Program-made: the position numbers and the translations under genes
Notes under the pieces: generated by a model
Seen by the model: only the letters and a program-made list of their open reading frames with translations
Databases searched by the model: none
Told to the model about the DNA's origin: nothing
In this document: positions 9,040 to 16,356 of the stretch, in pieces
How positions within the stretch are numbered: position 1 is the first letter of the stretch
How the letters are laid out: each line of letters begins with the position of its first letter
Origin: Bacteroidales bacterium H4
Lineage (GTDB): Bacteria > Bacteroidota > Bacteroidia > Bacteroidales > Muribaculaceae
NCBI GenBank assembly: GCA_001701165.1
Contig: DAAP01000044.1
Location: 19,626 to 83,625, forward strand
Direction of reading: 5' to 3'
DNA: 64,000 bases

Positions 9040-10095
9040 TCAGCGGCGCGGAACTATGATGTACCGAACTCCATCGGCATAACAGCCGTTTTGATATGGC
9101 TGGTATGTAACGATGATGCCGCTGCGTGTATATACCGGGCGCGGATACCACTTGCCTTCGAGTCTCTCAGCCCCGAAAGGCAACGACCATGAGGGATCGT
9201 CCAGATCACGAACGTCCGCCGGTATACCGTCAGGGAATATGTCACGGATGCCTAAGAGCTTTCCGGAAGCAACATCCATAGTCAGGTACAGGCGCATATT
9301 TACCGGGTGTGCGCCGCCCGTGTAATACTCGCAGAATATCATCACAGTCAACAGTTTGCCATCGTCGCTACGCCATACAGGAGCCATCTCCAGATGCAGC
9401 GAGGCACGGGGACTGCTGTTGGCGCGGTCAAAGCATCGTTTGATCGACCCGAAAGCGTCGGCGGCATCCTCGGCAGGCATCGCCGACTCTATGCCATCGG
9501 ACGGAACGCCCGAATATGCGTACACCGGCATCTGTGCCTCGGCAAAGAGGTTGGCGATATTCATCCCGAAGACTTCGAAAAGCCGCGCCATGTGCAATGC
9601 CCCGGAATCTGTGCCTGTGGGCAGCGTCAACATCAAGTCCAGATACACCGCTTCATTGCCGGGCGAGTAAAGCGTCTTATAATATGTACGTGTCGGCATA
9701 GGCGCCAACTCCGCTCCGGAGCGTATATCACGAGACAGTGCCTCATTAAGACTAATTCTTACTGTATCGACACCCACAACAAGACCCAAGCGAGAGGTCG
9801 CCGTGTCCACAAGTATGTCGTCAAAAGCGCCGAGCAGGCGTGCCGTGTCGCTGCGCGAGGGGCTGCGGCGACACAGCAGGTGATCAGCTACCGGGCTACC
9901 GTCGGCGGCAGCCCGCCACGCCTGCGTAACCAGCAGTGTGTCATTGCAGAAAATAGTGTCAGCATACAGCTCGGGGACTGTCTGTGTCGCTGTTGTTGCG
10001 GCTTGTGTCTGTGCCGTCGCCGTAACAGCTTGCGCCCATACAGCGGCAACAGCCGCCACGCACAGTGCAATCAGGGGCATCTTCTTTAATTCCAT
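9040..10095 (-). CDS. Exported DUF3298 domain protein
   Basis: 351 residues from the ATG at 10095 (MELKKMPLIALCVAA), which gives a proper signal peptide ending near VTATAQ. A longer open frame to 10290 reads through the -7 box at 10173-10180 and the 42-bp repeat, so it was rejected. The C-terminal 100 residues (EYYTGGAHPVNMRLYLTMD ... GKLLGIRDIF ... YADG) match the DUF3298/RsiV-type domain. The middle part is not recognised. The protein is likely periplasmic or outer-membrane associated. DUF3298 domains occur in anti-sigma and cell-wall binding proteins, but no partner is nearby, so function stays open. Confidence 0.7.
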   Translation of the reverse strand: MELKKMPLIALCVAAVAAVWAQAVTATAQTQAATTATQTVPELYADTIFCNDTLLVTQAWRAAADGSPVADHLLCRRSPSRSDTARLLGAFDDILVDTATSRLGLVVGVDTVRISLNEALSRDIRSGAELAPMPTRTYYKTLYSPGNEAVYLDLMLTLPTGTDSGALHMARLFEVFGMNIANLFAEAQMPVYAYSGVPSDGIESAMPAEDAADAFGSIKRCFDRANSSPRASLHLEMAPVWRSDDGKLLTVMIFCEYYTGGAHPVNMRLYLTMDVASGKLLGIRDIFPDGIPADVRDLDDPSWSLPFGAERLEGKWYPRPVYTRSGIIVTYQPYQNGCYADGVRYIIVPRR

Positions 10096-10172
10096 ATCAA
10101 CGTCTTTTGTCGTTTTTATCTTTTGTCGTAACATCCGAGAGCTGCAAAGTGTTCGCAGCCCCTTCCATTCCG

Positions 10173-10180
10173 CAAATTTA
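10173..10180 (-). promoter_or_regulatory. Bacteroidetes -7 element for the DUF3298 gene
   Basis: On the - strand this reads TAAATTTG, an exact TAnnTTTG match, 78 bases upstream of the ATG at 10095. It supports that start. Confidence 0.5.
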
Positions 10181-10247
10181 GACAAAACTCCCGAGACAAC
10201 CGCCATCCCGGATACGCCAATCCTATCATTAATCGGCAAGTTACTCA

Positions 10248-10289
10248 TCATTCGGCCAATTTTAAGGTTGGACTTTAAATTTGTCCGCA
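10248..10289. repeat. 42-bp direct repeat, copy 1 (downstream side of the DUF4143 ATPase)
   Basis: Identical over 42 bases to 11620-11661, including GGCCAATTTTAAGG and GGACTTTAAATTTGTCC. In copy 2 it is the leader of the ATPase gene, ending at its ATG. Copy 1 also runs into an ATG on the - strand (10247 region), and the next codons loosely resemble the ATPase N-terminus (M-S-N-L-P-I-N-D). Copy 1 may therefore be the remnant of a second, deleted ATPase gene. Confidence 0.8.
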
Positions 10290-10438
10290 TTTTAAGGCTT
10301 GCGTATAGAATTTTTCTCTAATTCTCCGACCGAGATAAAAATAATTTCAAATATTGCTCCTCAATCAAGATCTTCCCCCGCAAGGGTTTATGCCACAGAT
10401 AATGCAAACTTAAAGTTCGTACACAAGACGGACAATCG

Positions 10439-11623
10439 TTATTCGAGTTGCAAATTACGAAAGTTGCAATAGCCGTCTATAAGCTGCTGATTTTCTTGGT
10501 CGCCGTCATATATCACAGCTGTACGTTTCATTCGTTCGCCTATAATTGACTGTAAATAATGCAGATTTTTGAAGTATTCTGTATGGAACGTCATACCGGC
10601 TTTGATTTCATAGGCTTCAAGCGTGTCGTCCTGCCTCAGTCTAAGGATATCCACCTCGCGTTGTGACTTATCGCGATAAAAGAACAAGCTTTCCTGCCGT
10701 CCACGGTTTAAGCCATTCTTAAGCATATCATTCACGACCATATTCTCAAACAGGCTACCTCGCAGCGGATGAGTGTCCAGCTGTTCTACAGTGTTTATAC
10801 CCAATAAGAAACAGGCCAATCCGGTATCATAAAAATACAATTTAGGCGTCTTCGTGAGTCTTTTCCCTATATTGGAGTAATATGGTTGTAGCAGGTATAC
10901 GACATACGATGCCGAGAGCACACCAAGCCAACTTTTTATGGTAGGCACACTCACTCCGACCTCAACAGATAATTCCGATGTATTAAGCTCCTGGCCGATG
11001 CGACCGGCTGCAAGACGTATGAATTTTTGAAACGCATACAAGTCCTTGATATTGATAAGTGAGCGCACATCCCTTTCTACATATGTTGAGTAATAACTAC
11101 TTAATAGTATTTGTCGTCCCTCCATTCCGCCTCTCCAAATCGCCGGATAACCTCCGCACAAAATCAATTGGGATGTCGTAGCGTCCGGATATATAGTCAA
11201 AATTTCCTCTGTGGAAAGGGGCAATAGAGACATCACGGCTGTACGTCCGGCCATAGACTGTGTGATATGCTGCATTAGAGCAAAATTGTTGCTCCCGGTT
11301 ACAATAAATCGACGATTCTTCCCTTTTATACGGTCATCATCTACAAGGACCTGCAAATAAGAAAAAATCTTCGGGAAATTCTGTGCTTCATCTATAATTG
11401 CTCCTTGCGGGAATTTTGCGAGAAATGCTTTTGAATCCATTTGAGCCTCTTCGAGCGTAGCCATGTCCTCCAAATTGGCATAAGGAAGGTCAGCAAATAA
11501 GTTGCGGCACAAGGTTGTTTTGCCCGACTGTCGTGGTCCGGTAAGAGTAATTACGGGCAAATATTTGAAATACACTTTGATGGTAGAGGCCATCGCCCTA
11601 TTTATCAGCGTGTTGTTTGTCAT
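10439..11623 (-). CDS. AAA ATPase with DUF4143 domain
   Basis: 394 residues from the ATG at 11623; an open extension to 11698 crosses the -7 box and the 42-bp repeat and is not likely to be coding. Walker A is GPRQSGKT (29-36) and Walker B is within GAIIDEAQNFPK. The C-terminal DUF4143 region includes YFYDTGLACFLLGI and a nuclease-like end (KSQREVDILRLRQD ... YEIKAG). These ATPases are very common, often clustered with defence or mobile genes; their role is not settled. The leader is a 42-bp sequence repeated on the other side of the gene. It has lower GC than its neighbours. Confidence 0.88.
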   Translation of the reverse strand: MTNNTLINRAMASTIKVYFKYLPVITLTGPRQSGKTTLCRNLFADLPYANLEDMATLEEAQMDSKAFLAKFPQGAIIDEAQNFPKIFSYLQVLVDDDRIKGKNRRFIVTGSNNFALMQHITQSMAGRTAVMSLLPLSTEEILTIYPDATTSQLILCGGYPAIWRGGMEGRQILLSSYYSTYVERDVRSLINIKDLYAFQKFIRLAAGRIGQELNTSELSVEVGVSVPTIKSWLGVLSASYVVYLLQPYYSNIGKRLTKTPKLYFYDTGLACFLLGINTVEQLDTHPLRGSLFENMVVNDMLKNGLNRGRQESLFFYRDKSQREVDILRLRQDDTLEAYEIKAGMTFHTEYFKNLHYLQSIIGERMKRTAVIYDGDQENQQLIDGYCNFRNLQLE

Positions 11624-11661
11624 TCGGCCAATTTTAAGGTTGGACTTTAAATTTGTCCGCA
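11620..11661. repeat. 42-bp direct repeat, copy 2 (leader of the DUF4143 ATPase)
   Basis: Identical to 10248-10289. It lies between the -7 box (11660-11667, - strand) and the ATPase ATG (11621-11623), so it forms the 5' untranslated region of that mRNA. Confidence 0.8.
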
Positions 11662-11667
11662 AATTTA
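11660..11667 (-). promoter_or_regulatory. Bacteroidetes -7 element for the DUF4143 ATPase
   Basis: Reads TAAATTTG on the - strand, 36 bases before the ATG at 11623. The matching position beside repeat copy 1 (TTAAAATG) has lost the consensus. Confidence 0.45.
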
Positions 11668-11778
11668 GCGCTTTATTTTTGATTATGCTACCTATCACGG
11701 TTATTTTCGGGTAATTTCTTCGGCGTCATGCGTCTGCATAGCAGGTTGTTTTTCCCGACTTCGTGGCTGACAGCAGGG

Positions 11779-11806
11779 TCGTTTCGCGAAACGAGCGCGA
11801 AACGAG
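11779..11806. promoter_or_regulatory. 16-bp palindrome overlapping an 11-bp tandem repeat
   Basis: TCGTTTCGCGAAACGA (11779-11794) is a perfect palindrome. CGCGAAACGAG is repeated head to tail (11785-11795, 11796-11806), adding a third half-site. It lies about 40 bases upstream of the -7 box at 11843, where an operator could sit. No regulator was identified. Confidence 0.4.
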
Positions 11807-11842
11807 CGGATATCCGTGTTCCCTTATGTCGCGAAAAAAGCT

Positions 11843-11850
11843 TAACTTTG
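11843..11850 (+). promoter_or_regulatory. Bacteroidetes -7 element for the small membrane protein gene
   Basis: TAACTTTG matches TAnnTTTG. It lies 115 bases before the chosen ATG at 11966 and 82 bases before the alternative ATG at 11933. Confidence 0.5.
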
Positions 11851-11965
11851 TAGTGTGATTTAACTTATCGGCTTTGGCCGGGTCTAAGAATGTAAGCACT
11901 GGATATACGAAATTTTTAATGGGAACCAACTTATGCTGCTAAGTATTGCCGACGGCTTTGATACG

Positions 11966-12214
11966 ATGAACAATGCCTGCATAGAGATGACCTCGATGCT
12001 TGCACAGGAACTGGGCATCACTTACGGCACGATGTGCATCGTCTGCTACGTCATCGTTCCGGCGCTGTGGACCATAGCGCTGGCGGCGTCCGCATTCTTG
12101 ATGATGCAAGGCCGTAAGAAGTCCGGCAAGGTCTGCTTCTTCACCGGCATCGGCATCTTGGTTTTGATGGTGTTGTACTTCGGCATCGGATGCGCCAGGA
12201 TGGCGGCGGCATAA
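11966..12214 (+). CDS. Small two-helix membrane protein of unknown function
   Basis: 82 residues from the ATG at 11966; an in-frame ATG at 11933 would add 11 residues and cannot be excluded. Two hydrophobic segments are visible: IVCYVIVPALWTIALAASAF and FFTGIGILVLMVLYFGIG, separated by a basic turn (MQGRKKSGK). The N-terminus (MNNACIEMTSMLAQELGIT) is amphipathic. It is an inner-membrane protein by topology. It has its own -7 box and sits between two ATPase genes. No family was recognised. Confidence 0.6.
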   Translation: MNNACIEMTSMLAQELGITYGTMCIVCYVIVPALWTIALAASAFLMMQGRKKSGKVCFFTGIGILVLMVLYFGIGCARMAAA

Positions 12215-12260
12215 GCCCAAGGGCATCCGCCGCGCATCCTGCCCATAGAGATTTATTTAC

Positions 12261-12268
12261 TAATTTTG
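12261..12268 (+). promoter_or_regulatory. -7 element placed for a leaderless mRNA
   Basis: TAATTTTG matches TAnnTTTG and ends only five bases before the ATG at 12274. Transcription from this element would begin at or next to the start codon. Confidence 0.5.
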
Positions 12269-12273
12269 CAAAT

Positions 12274-13737
12274 ATGATAACTCCTAAAGAAATATTAGAC
12301 CTGCTTAAGTCTACAGAGTCATATCGCGTGGAACGCACGACAAGCACCGGCAATATGGACAAATTCTGTGAGGCTATTTGTGCGTTTTCAAATGATATGC
12401 CCGGCTCGCGCAAGAATGGCTATCTAATTATAGGAGCGAGTGACGATGGAAGCATTGCCGGAATGAGGGTAGATGACGCGCTGTTGAAGAAGATTGCGGG
12501 CATACGTTCTGACGGAAACATCCTCCCTTTGCCAACAATGTCGGTCGAGCGATTCCCCTTCCCCGAAGGCGACTTGTTAGTGGCCGAAGTTCGTCCTTCA
12601 GATTTACCACCTGTGCGTTATCGTAGTCGTACATTTATACGAGTTGGACCTCGCCGAGATATTGCAACTGAGGCGGAAGAACGCATACTTGCCGAACGCC
12701 GATGCTCTTTTATGGCGACCTTTGATGCCTCCCCCTGTCTGAATGCACGAATAGACGATCTGGATATTGATTATATCAAATCCTCATATCTTCCTAAAAT
12801 CTTTGACGCTGACACCATTGCGGAAGATACGCGAGACATACGAGAGCAACTTGCTTCCATACATTTATTCGACCGCGACAACAACTGCCCCACCTATGCC
12901 GGGATTATTTTATTTGGCAAAAATCCCAGATATTTTCTCTTGGGCGATTATGTACAGTTTGTCAGATTTGCCGGTAAGGATAAAGGTGGCGAGGTCCTCA
13001 ATGAGCGGATTTTTGAAGGCCCGTTATATAAGATGTTGCCGGCGTTGGAGTCCTTTGTGAAAGACGCCATAATTACACAACGCCCTGTTCCGGAATCATT
13101 ATTCAGAGAACGAACCGTATGGAATTACCCTGAAGGAGCCATCCGCGAACTGGTAATGAATGCTTGTATGCACCGAGATTTTCAGTCGAATATGCCAATC
13201 CGGTTCTACCAGTTTGATGACTATGTCGAGATAATGAATGCCGGCGGATTATATGGCGAGGCCCGACCCGAAAACTTTCCCTCGGTAAACGACTACCGCA
13301 ATCCCCTTGTGGCCGAAGCAATGAAAATCGGCAAATATGTCAACAAATTCAACCGCGGTGTGGCCCGCGTCCAAGAAATGCTAAAGGAAAATGGCAATTC
13401 CCGGGCAGAGTTTGATGTATCCACAATTACCGCTTTCTGTGTAAGGGCTTATGCAACAGCCGAAGTCAACTTGTCGGCAGACAATAAGCCAAGCACAAGT
13501 CAGGGCACAAGTCGGGGCACAAGTCGGGGCACAAGTCAGAACAATATAACTATTGAAGAAAAAATCATCGAGTTCTGCATAGAACCTCACACTTTGGCTG
13601 AGATAGCCGCTTACTGCGGCTTTCAGAACAAACGAAAATTTAGAGAGCGTTATCTTAATCCGCTCCTCGGCCTACGCATCCAAAAGACGATTCCGGACAA
13701 GCCAACGAGTCGTTTTCAAAAATATGTTATAATTTGA
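12274..13737 (+). CDS. Schlafen AlbA_2-type ATP-binding transcriptional regulator-like protein
   Basis: 487 residues from MITPKEILDLL at 12274, the natural start of this family; an open frame back to 12190 overlaps the preceding gene and the -7 box. The AlbA_2 (divergent AAA_4) domain covers residues about 10-130 (GYLIIGASDDGSIAGM, FIRVGPRRDIAT). A GHKL-like segment follows near 285 (EGAIRELVMNACMHRDF). A low-complexity linker of G-T-S-x repeats (407-422) leads into a C-terminal winged-helix-like region (EKIIEFC...TLAEIAAYCGF). Relatives are regulators or defence-associated proteins; the target is unknown. The promoter suggests a leaderless mRNA. Confidence 0.82.
   Translation: MITPKEILDLLKSTESYRVERTTSTGNMDKFCEAICAFSNDMPGSRKNGYLIIGASDDGSIAGMRVDDALLKKIAGIRSDGNILPLPTMSVERFPFPEGDLLVAEVRPSDLPPVRYRSRTFIRVGPRRDIATEAEERILAERRCSFMATFDASPCLNARIDDLDIDYIKSSYLPKIFDADTIAEDTRDIREQLASIHLFDRDNNCPTYAGIILFGKNPRYFLLGDYVQFVRFAGKDKGGEVLNERIFEGPLYKMLPALESFVKDAIITQRPVPESLFRERTVWNYPEGAIRELVMNACMHRDFQSNMPIRFYQFDDYVEIMNAGGLYGEARPENFPSVNDYRNPLVAEAMKIGKYVNKFNRGVARVQEMLKENGNSRAEFDVSTITAFCVRAYATAEVNLSADNKPSTSQGTSRGTSRGTSQNNITIEEKIIEFCIEPHTLAEIAAYCGFQNKRKFRERYLNPLLGLRIQKTIPDKPTSRFQKYVII
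13493..13540 (+). repeat. Four 12-bp in-frame tandem repeats (Gly-Thr-Ser linker)
   Basis: Four head-to-tail units of GCACAAGTCRGG (13493-13504, 13505-13516, 13517-13528, 13529-13540) encode a run of G-T-S-[QR]. The length is a multiple of three, so gain or loss of units keeps the frame and only changes the linker. Confidence 0.85.
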
Positions 13738-13834
13738 TGCTTTCAGTCAGATGTGGCAAGATAGAGCGACAAAGAGCGTCTTAAAACACATAACAGAATA
13801 AACCGAAACAACTTAAAAACGAAAGGATATAACG

Positions 13835-14335
13835 ATGAAAAAGAAATTTATGCTGGCTGTTGCAGCCGTACTTGTAGGCGTATTTGCAATCACCGCAGGC
13901 GTCAACATCACCAAGGTGGACAAGGTCTCGCCAAATGACGAAATGTTCATGGACATGGCCGTATCCGTGGCCAAAACAGCCAAGAAGCCTATAGGAGCTG
14001 TGGTAGTGCTCAACGGCGCCCTACGCTCGCAAGGCACAGCCACCGCCACCGCCACTGCCGAGGAGAATGCCATCAAATCGTCGCGCCGTAAGAGCCTCTA
14101 TGGCGGCAGCATCTATACCATCATCCAGCCCACCACCGAGGCTTACAACGCCATCTGCCGCAGCGGTGCCGATGCGGTATATTTTGCCGTACCCGCAGCC
14201 GATGCCGTCAGCGCCGGGGTGTACAGCATAGAGGATTATGATACATCCAAAGCAGACACGACCCTGACGCAGGTGCCCTTGAAACATCTGCCTTATGCCG
14301 ATGCCACGCTTCTGGTGGTCAAATACAAAAAATAA
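13835..14335 (+). CDS. Exported cytidine/guanine-deaminase-fold protein lacking zinc ligands
   Basis: 166 residues. Residues 1-22 form a signal peptide or membrane anchor (KKKFMLAVAAVLVGVFAIT). The rest lines up with nucleoside deaminases: KPIGAVVVLNG (51-61, the usual PFGAVIVKDG), TAEENAI (74-80, the usual HAEVVAI) and SIYTIIQPTTEAYNAICRSGADAVYFA (split here for length as 92-118). The zinc histidine is T74, and the two PCxxC cysteines are T100 and A103; only the glutamate E76 remains. A working enzyme is therefore unlikely. It may bind a small molecule or act structurally in the envelope. The neuC-like gene follows after 109 bases. The fold assignment is by eye. Confidence 0.68.
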   Translation: MKKKFMLAVAAVLVGVFAITAGVNITKVDKVSPNDEMFMDMAVSVAKTAKKPIGAVVVLNGALRSQGTATATATAEENAIKSSRRKSLYGGSIYTIIQPTTEAYNAICRSGADAVYFAVPAADAVSAGVYSIEDYDTSKADTTLTQVPLKHLPYADATLLVVKYKK

Positions 14336-14444
14336 CTTCTGAAATAACAAGTAACATCCGACACGGCACTCGGGGTGTAAGGACGCGGCCGCCGGTGAGA
14401 CTTCACCGACGCCCACTCTTTGGCATCCCGATGCAATACGCATC

Positions 14445-15626
14445 ATGGACAAAGCCGCGCACATAGCCATTATCACCGGAACGCGCGCCGATTGGGGACT
14501 GCTGTCTCCGGCGGCGCGACTGCTGCGTGACACCCCGGGGGTACGCCTCTCGGTGGTGGCCACCAATATGCACCTATCTCATCGTCACGGCTATACGGTG
14601 GACGGCATTATTGCCGAGGGCTTCGATGTTACCCACCGCGTAGCCGTGCCCGAGGATTTGGACGACAGCGGTGCCGGACGTGCACATGCCGCGGCTGTCT
14701 GTCTGGCCGGAGTGGCCGATGCCTTAGCCGAACTTCGACCCGATACGGCTGTTATTCTCGGCGATCGTTTCGAAGCTTTGGCAGCGGCTCAGGCTGCCGT
14801 ACTCACGGCAGTCCCGGTGACACACCTGCATGGTGGAGAGACGTCTCGCGGCGCCGTGGACGACAGTATGCGCCACGCTATCACCAAGTTGGCCTCGCTG
14901 CACCTGTGCGCTACCGAAGAGGCACGCCGACGCATCATTCAGATGGGCGAACAGCCCGACAGTGTAATCACTGTGGGCGCCCCGGGCGTGTATAACGCCC
15001 TGAAAATGCCCAAAATGTCGTCAGACGAGCTGCGCCAAAACCTCGACGGATTCGACATCGACCCCGAGCGCACGCTCTTGGTGACCTACCACCCGGAAAC
15101 CAACGACTACGCATCCACCCCGGCACAGCGCTTCGAGGCACTACTGCAAGCCCTCGACCGCTTTCCCAACTGCAATGTCATCCTGACAGGCACCAACAAC
15201 GATGCCGGCGCCGAAGGAATACGCTCTCTGGCAGCCGAATATGCCGCCGCCAACGGCGGGCGCGTGCTGACTGTCGAAAGCCTTGGAGCACGCCGCTACC
15301 TCTCGGCGATGGCCCGATGCGCCGCCGTCGTGGGCAACAGCTCCAGCGGCATCATCGAGGCGCCGAGTATGCATATCCCCACCGTCGATATAGGCGGACG
15401 GCAAGCCGGGCGCCTATGCGCCGCCTCCGTGATACACTGCGGTGCCGGAGCGGACGACATCGCCGCAGCCATCGCCCTGGCACTCACTCCCGAGGCTCGA
15501 AATCGCGCCGCCACCGCCGCCAACCCATACTACCGTGATGACACACCGCGCATTATCGCCGAGGCCATACTCTCGCACCTGCCGCTAAGCATCGCCAAGA
15601 CATTCCACGACATCCCAAACCCTTAA
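14445..15626 (+). CDS. neuC: UDP-N-acetylglucosamine 2-epimerase, hydrolysing (NeuC/LegG-like)
   Basis: 393 residues, usual for the hydrolysing family. Seen motifs: ITGTRADWGLL at the N-terminus, ILGDRFEALAAAQAA, HLHGGETSRGAVDDSMRHA, TYHPETND, and the nucleotide-binding GNSSSGIIEAPS near the C-terminus. The reaction releases UDP and a 2-epimerised amino sugar, the first dedicated step toward sialic or legionaminic-type acids. The NeuA-like cytidylyltransferase starts 13 bases later, so they are one operon. The symbol marks family; the substrate (UDP-GlcNAc or GDP/UDP-diacetamido sugar) cannot be read from sequence. Confidence 0.85.
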   Translation: MDKAAHIAIITGTRADWGLLSPAARLLRDTPGVRLSVVATNMHLSHRHGYTVDGIIAEGFDVTHRVAVPEDLDDSGAGRAHAAAVCLAGVADALAELRPDTAVILGDRFEALAAAQAAVLTAVPVTHLHGGETSRGAVDDSMRHAITKLASLHLCATEEARRRIIQMGEQPDSVITVGAPGVYNALKMPKMSSDELRQNLDGFDIDPERTLLVTYHPETNDYASTPAQRFEALLQALDRFPNCNVILTGTNNDAGAEGIRSLAAEYAAANGGRVLTVESLGARRYLSAMARCAAVVGNSSSGIIEAPSMHIPTVDIGGRQAGRLCAASVIHCGAGADDIAAAIALALTPEARNRAATAANPYYRDDTPRIIAEAILSHLPLSIAKTFHDIPNP

Positions 15627-15639
15627 TCGGGAACACATT

Positions 15640-16356
15640 ATGGACACCAATCCGATATACCTCATCCCCGCACGCGGAGGCAGCAAAGGCATTCCACACA
15701 AGAATATCAAAATTCTTGGGGGAAAGCCACTAATACACTACGCCATAGCCAACGCCCTGACGCTCACCGATGACGACACCCACCGGCGCATCATCGTCAG
15801 CACCGATGATGCCCGCATCGCCGAGGTGGCCCTCGCCGCTGCCGCCGACATCACCATACGTCGGCGTCCCGAAGCTTTGGCCACGGACACCGCCGCCACA
15901 CAAGATGTCATCATCGATGCCATGGACTACGCCGACAGCCTCGGCATGGTCTACGACTGCGTGGTGCTGCTCCAACCTACTTCGCCGCTACGCCGCCCGG
16001 AGGACATACGCCGAGGCCTGGCGATGTACGCCGCGGCCCGAAGCACTTGCGATATGGTGGTATCCGTATGCCACGCCGCTGCCAACCCCTATTACGACCT
16101 CATGGAAAGTGACAGCAACGGCTACCTGCACGTCAGCAAGGGAGACGGCCGATACACGCGCCGACAAGACGCCCCCGCAGTATGGCAATACAACGGCGCC
16201 GTGTACGTCATCAACCCCGAGGCCGTGCGCACCACACCCATGCTGAAAATGCGCCGCCGACTGCCACTGGAAATGGAAGCTGCACGAAGCATCGACTTAG
16301 ACACTCCGCGCGATTGGGCGATAGCCGAAACCCTCATCAACGAATTACGCCAATGA
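15640..16356 (+). CDS. neuA: CMP-nonulosonate (acylneuraminate) cytidylyltransferase
   Basis: 238 residues, normal for the bacterial NeuA/LegF group. The CTP-binding loop is YLIPARGGSKGIPHKN (residues 6-21); other family signs are RIIVSTDDARIAEVA, LQPTSPLRRPEDI and the C-terminal SIDLDTPRDWAIAE. It activates a nonulosonic acid as the CMP sugar for surface glycans. Its stop codon overlaps the ATG of the next gene (ATGA, 16353-16356), a sign of translational coupling. Whether the sugar is sialic, legionaminic or another nine-carbon acid is not decided by the sequence, although the PtmE-like neighbour points to legionaminic acid. Confidence 0.85.
   Translation: MDTNPIYLIPARGGSKGIPHKNIKILGGKPLIHYAIANALTLTDDDTHRRIIVSTDDARIAEVALAAAADITIRRRPEALATDTAATQDVIIDAMDYADSLGMVYDCVVLLQPTSPLRRPEDIRRGLAMYAAARSTCDMVVSVCHAAANPYYDLMESDSNGYLHVSKGDGRYTRRQDAPAVWQYNGAVYVINPEAVRTTPMLKMRRRLPLEMEAARSIDLDTPRDWAIAETLINELRQ

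Noticed and set aside
10096..10290. Longer N-terminus for the DUF3298 protein beginning in the 42-bp repeat
   Set aside because: It would cover the gene's own -7 box and hide the signal peptide at residue 66.
13493..13540. Short tandem repeats considered as a CRISPR array
   Set aside because: Units are 12 bp with no spacers and keep the reading frame of a coding gene. No other CRISPR-like array is present in the window.
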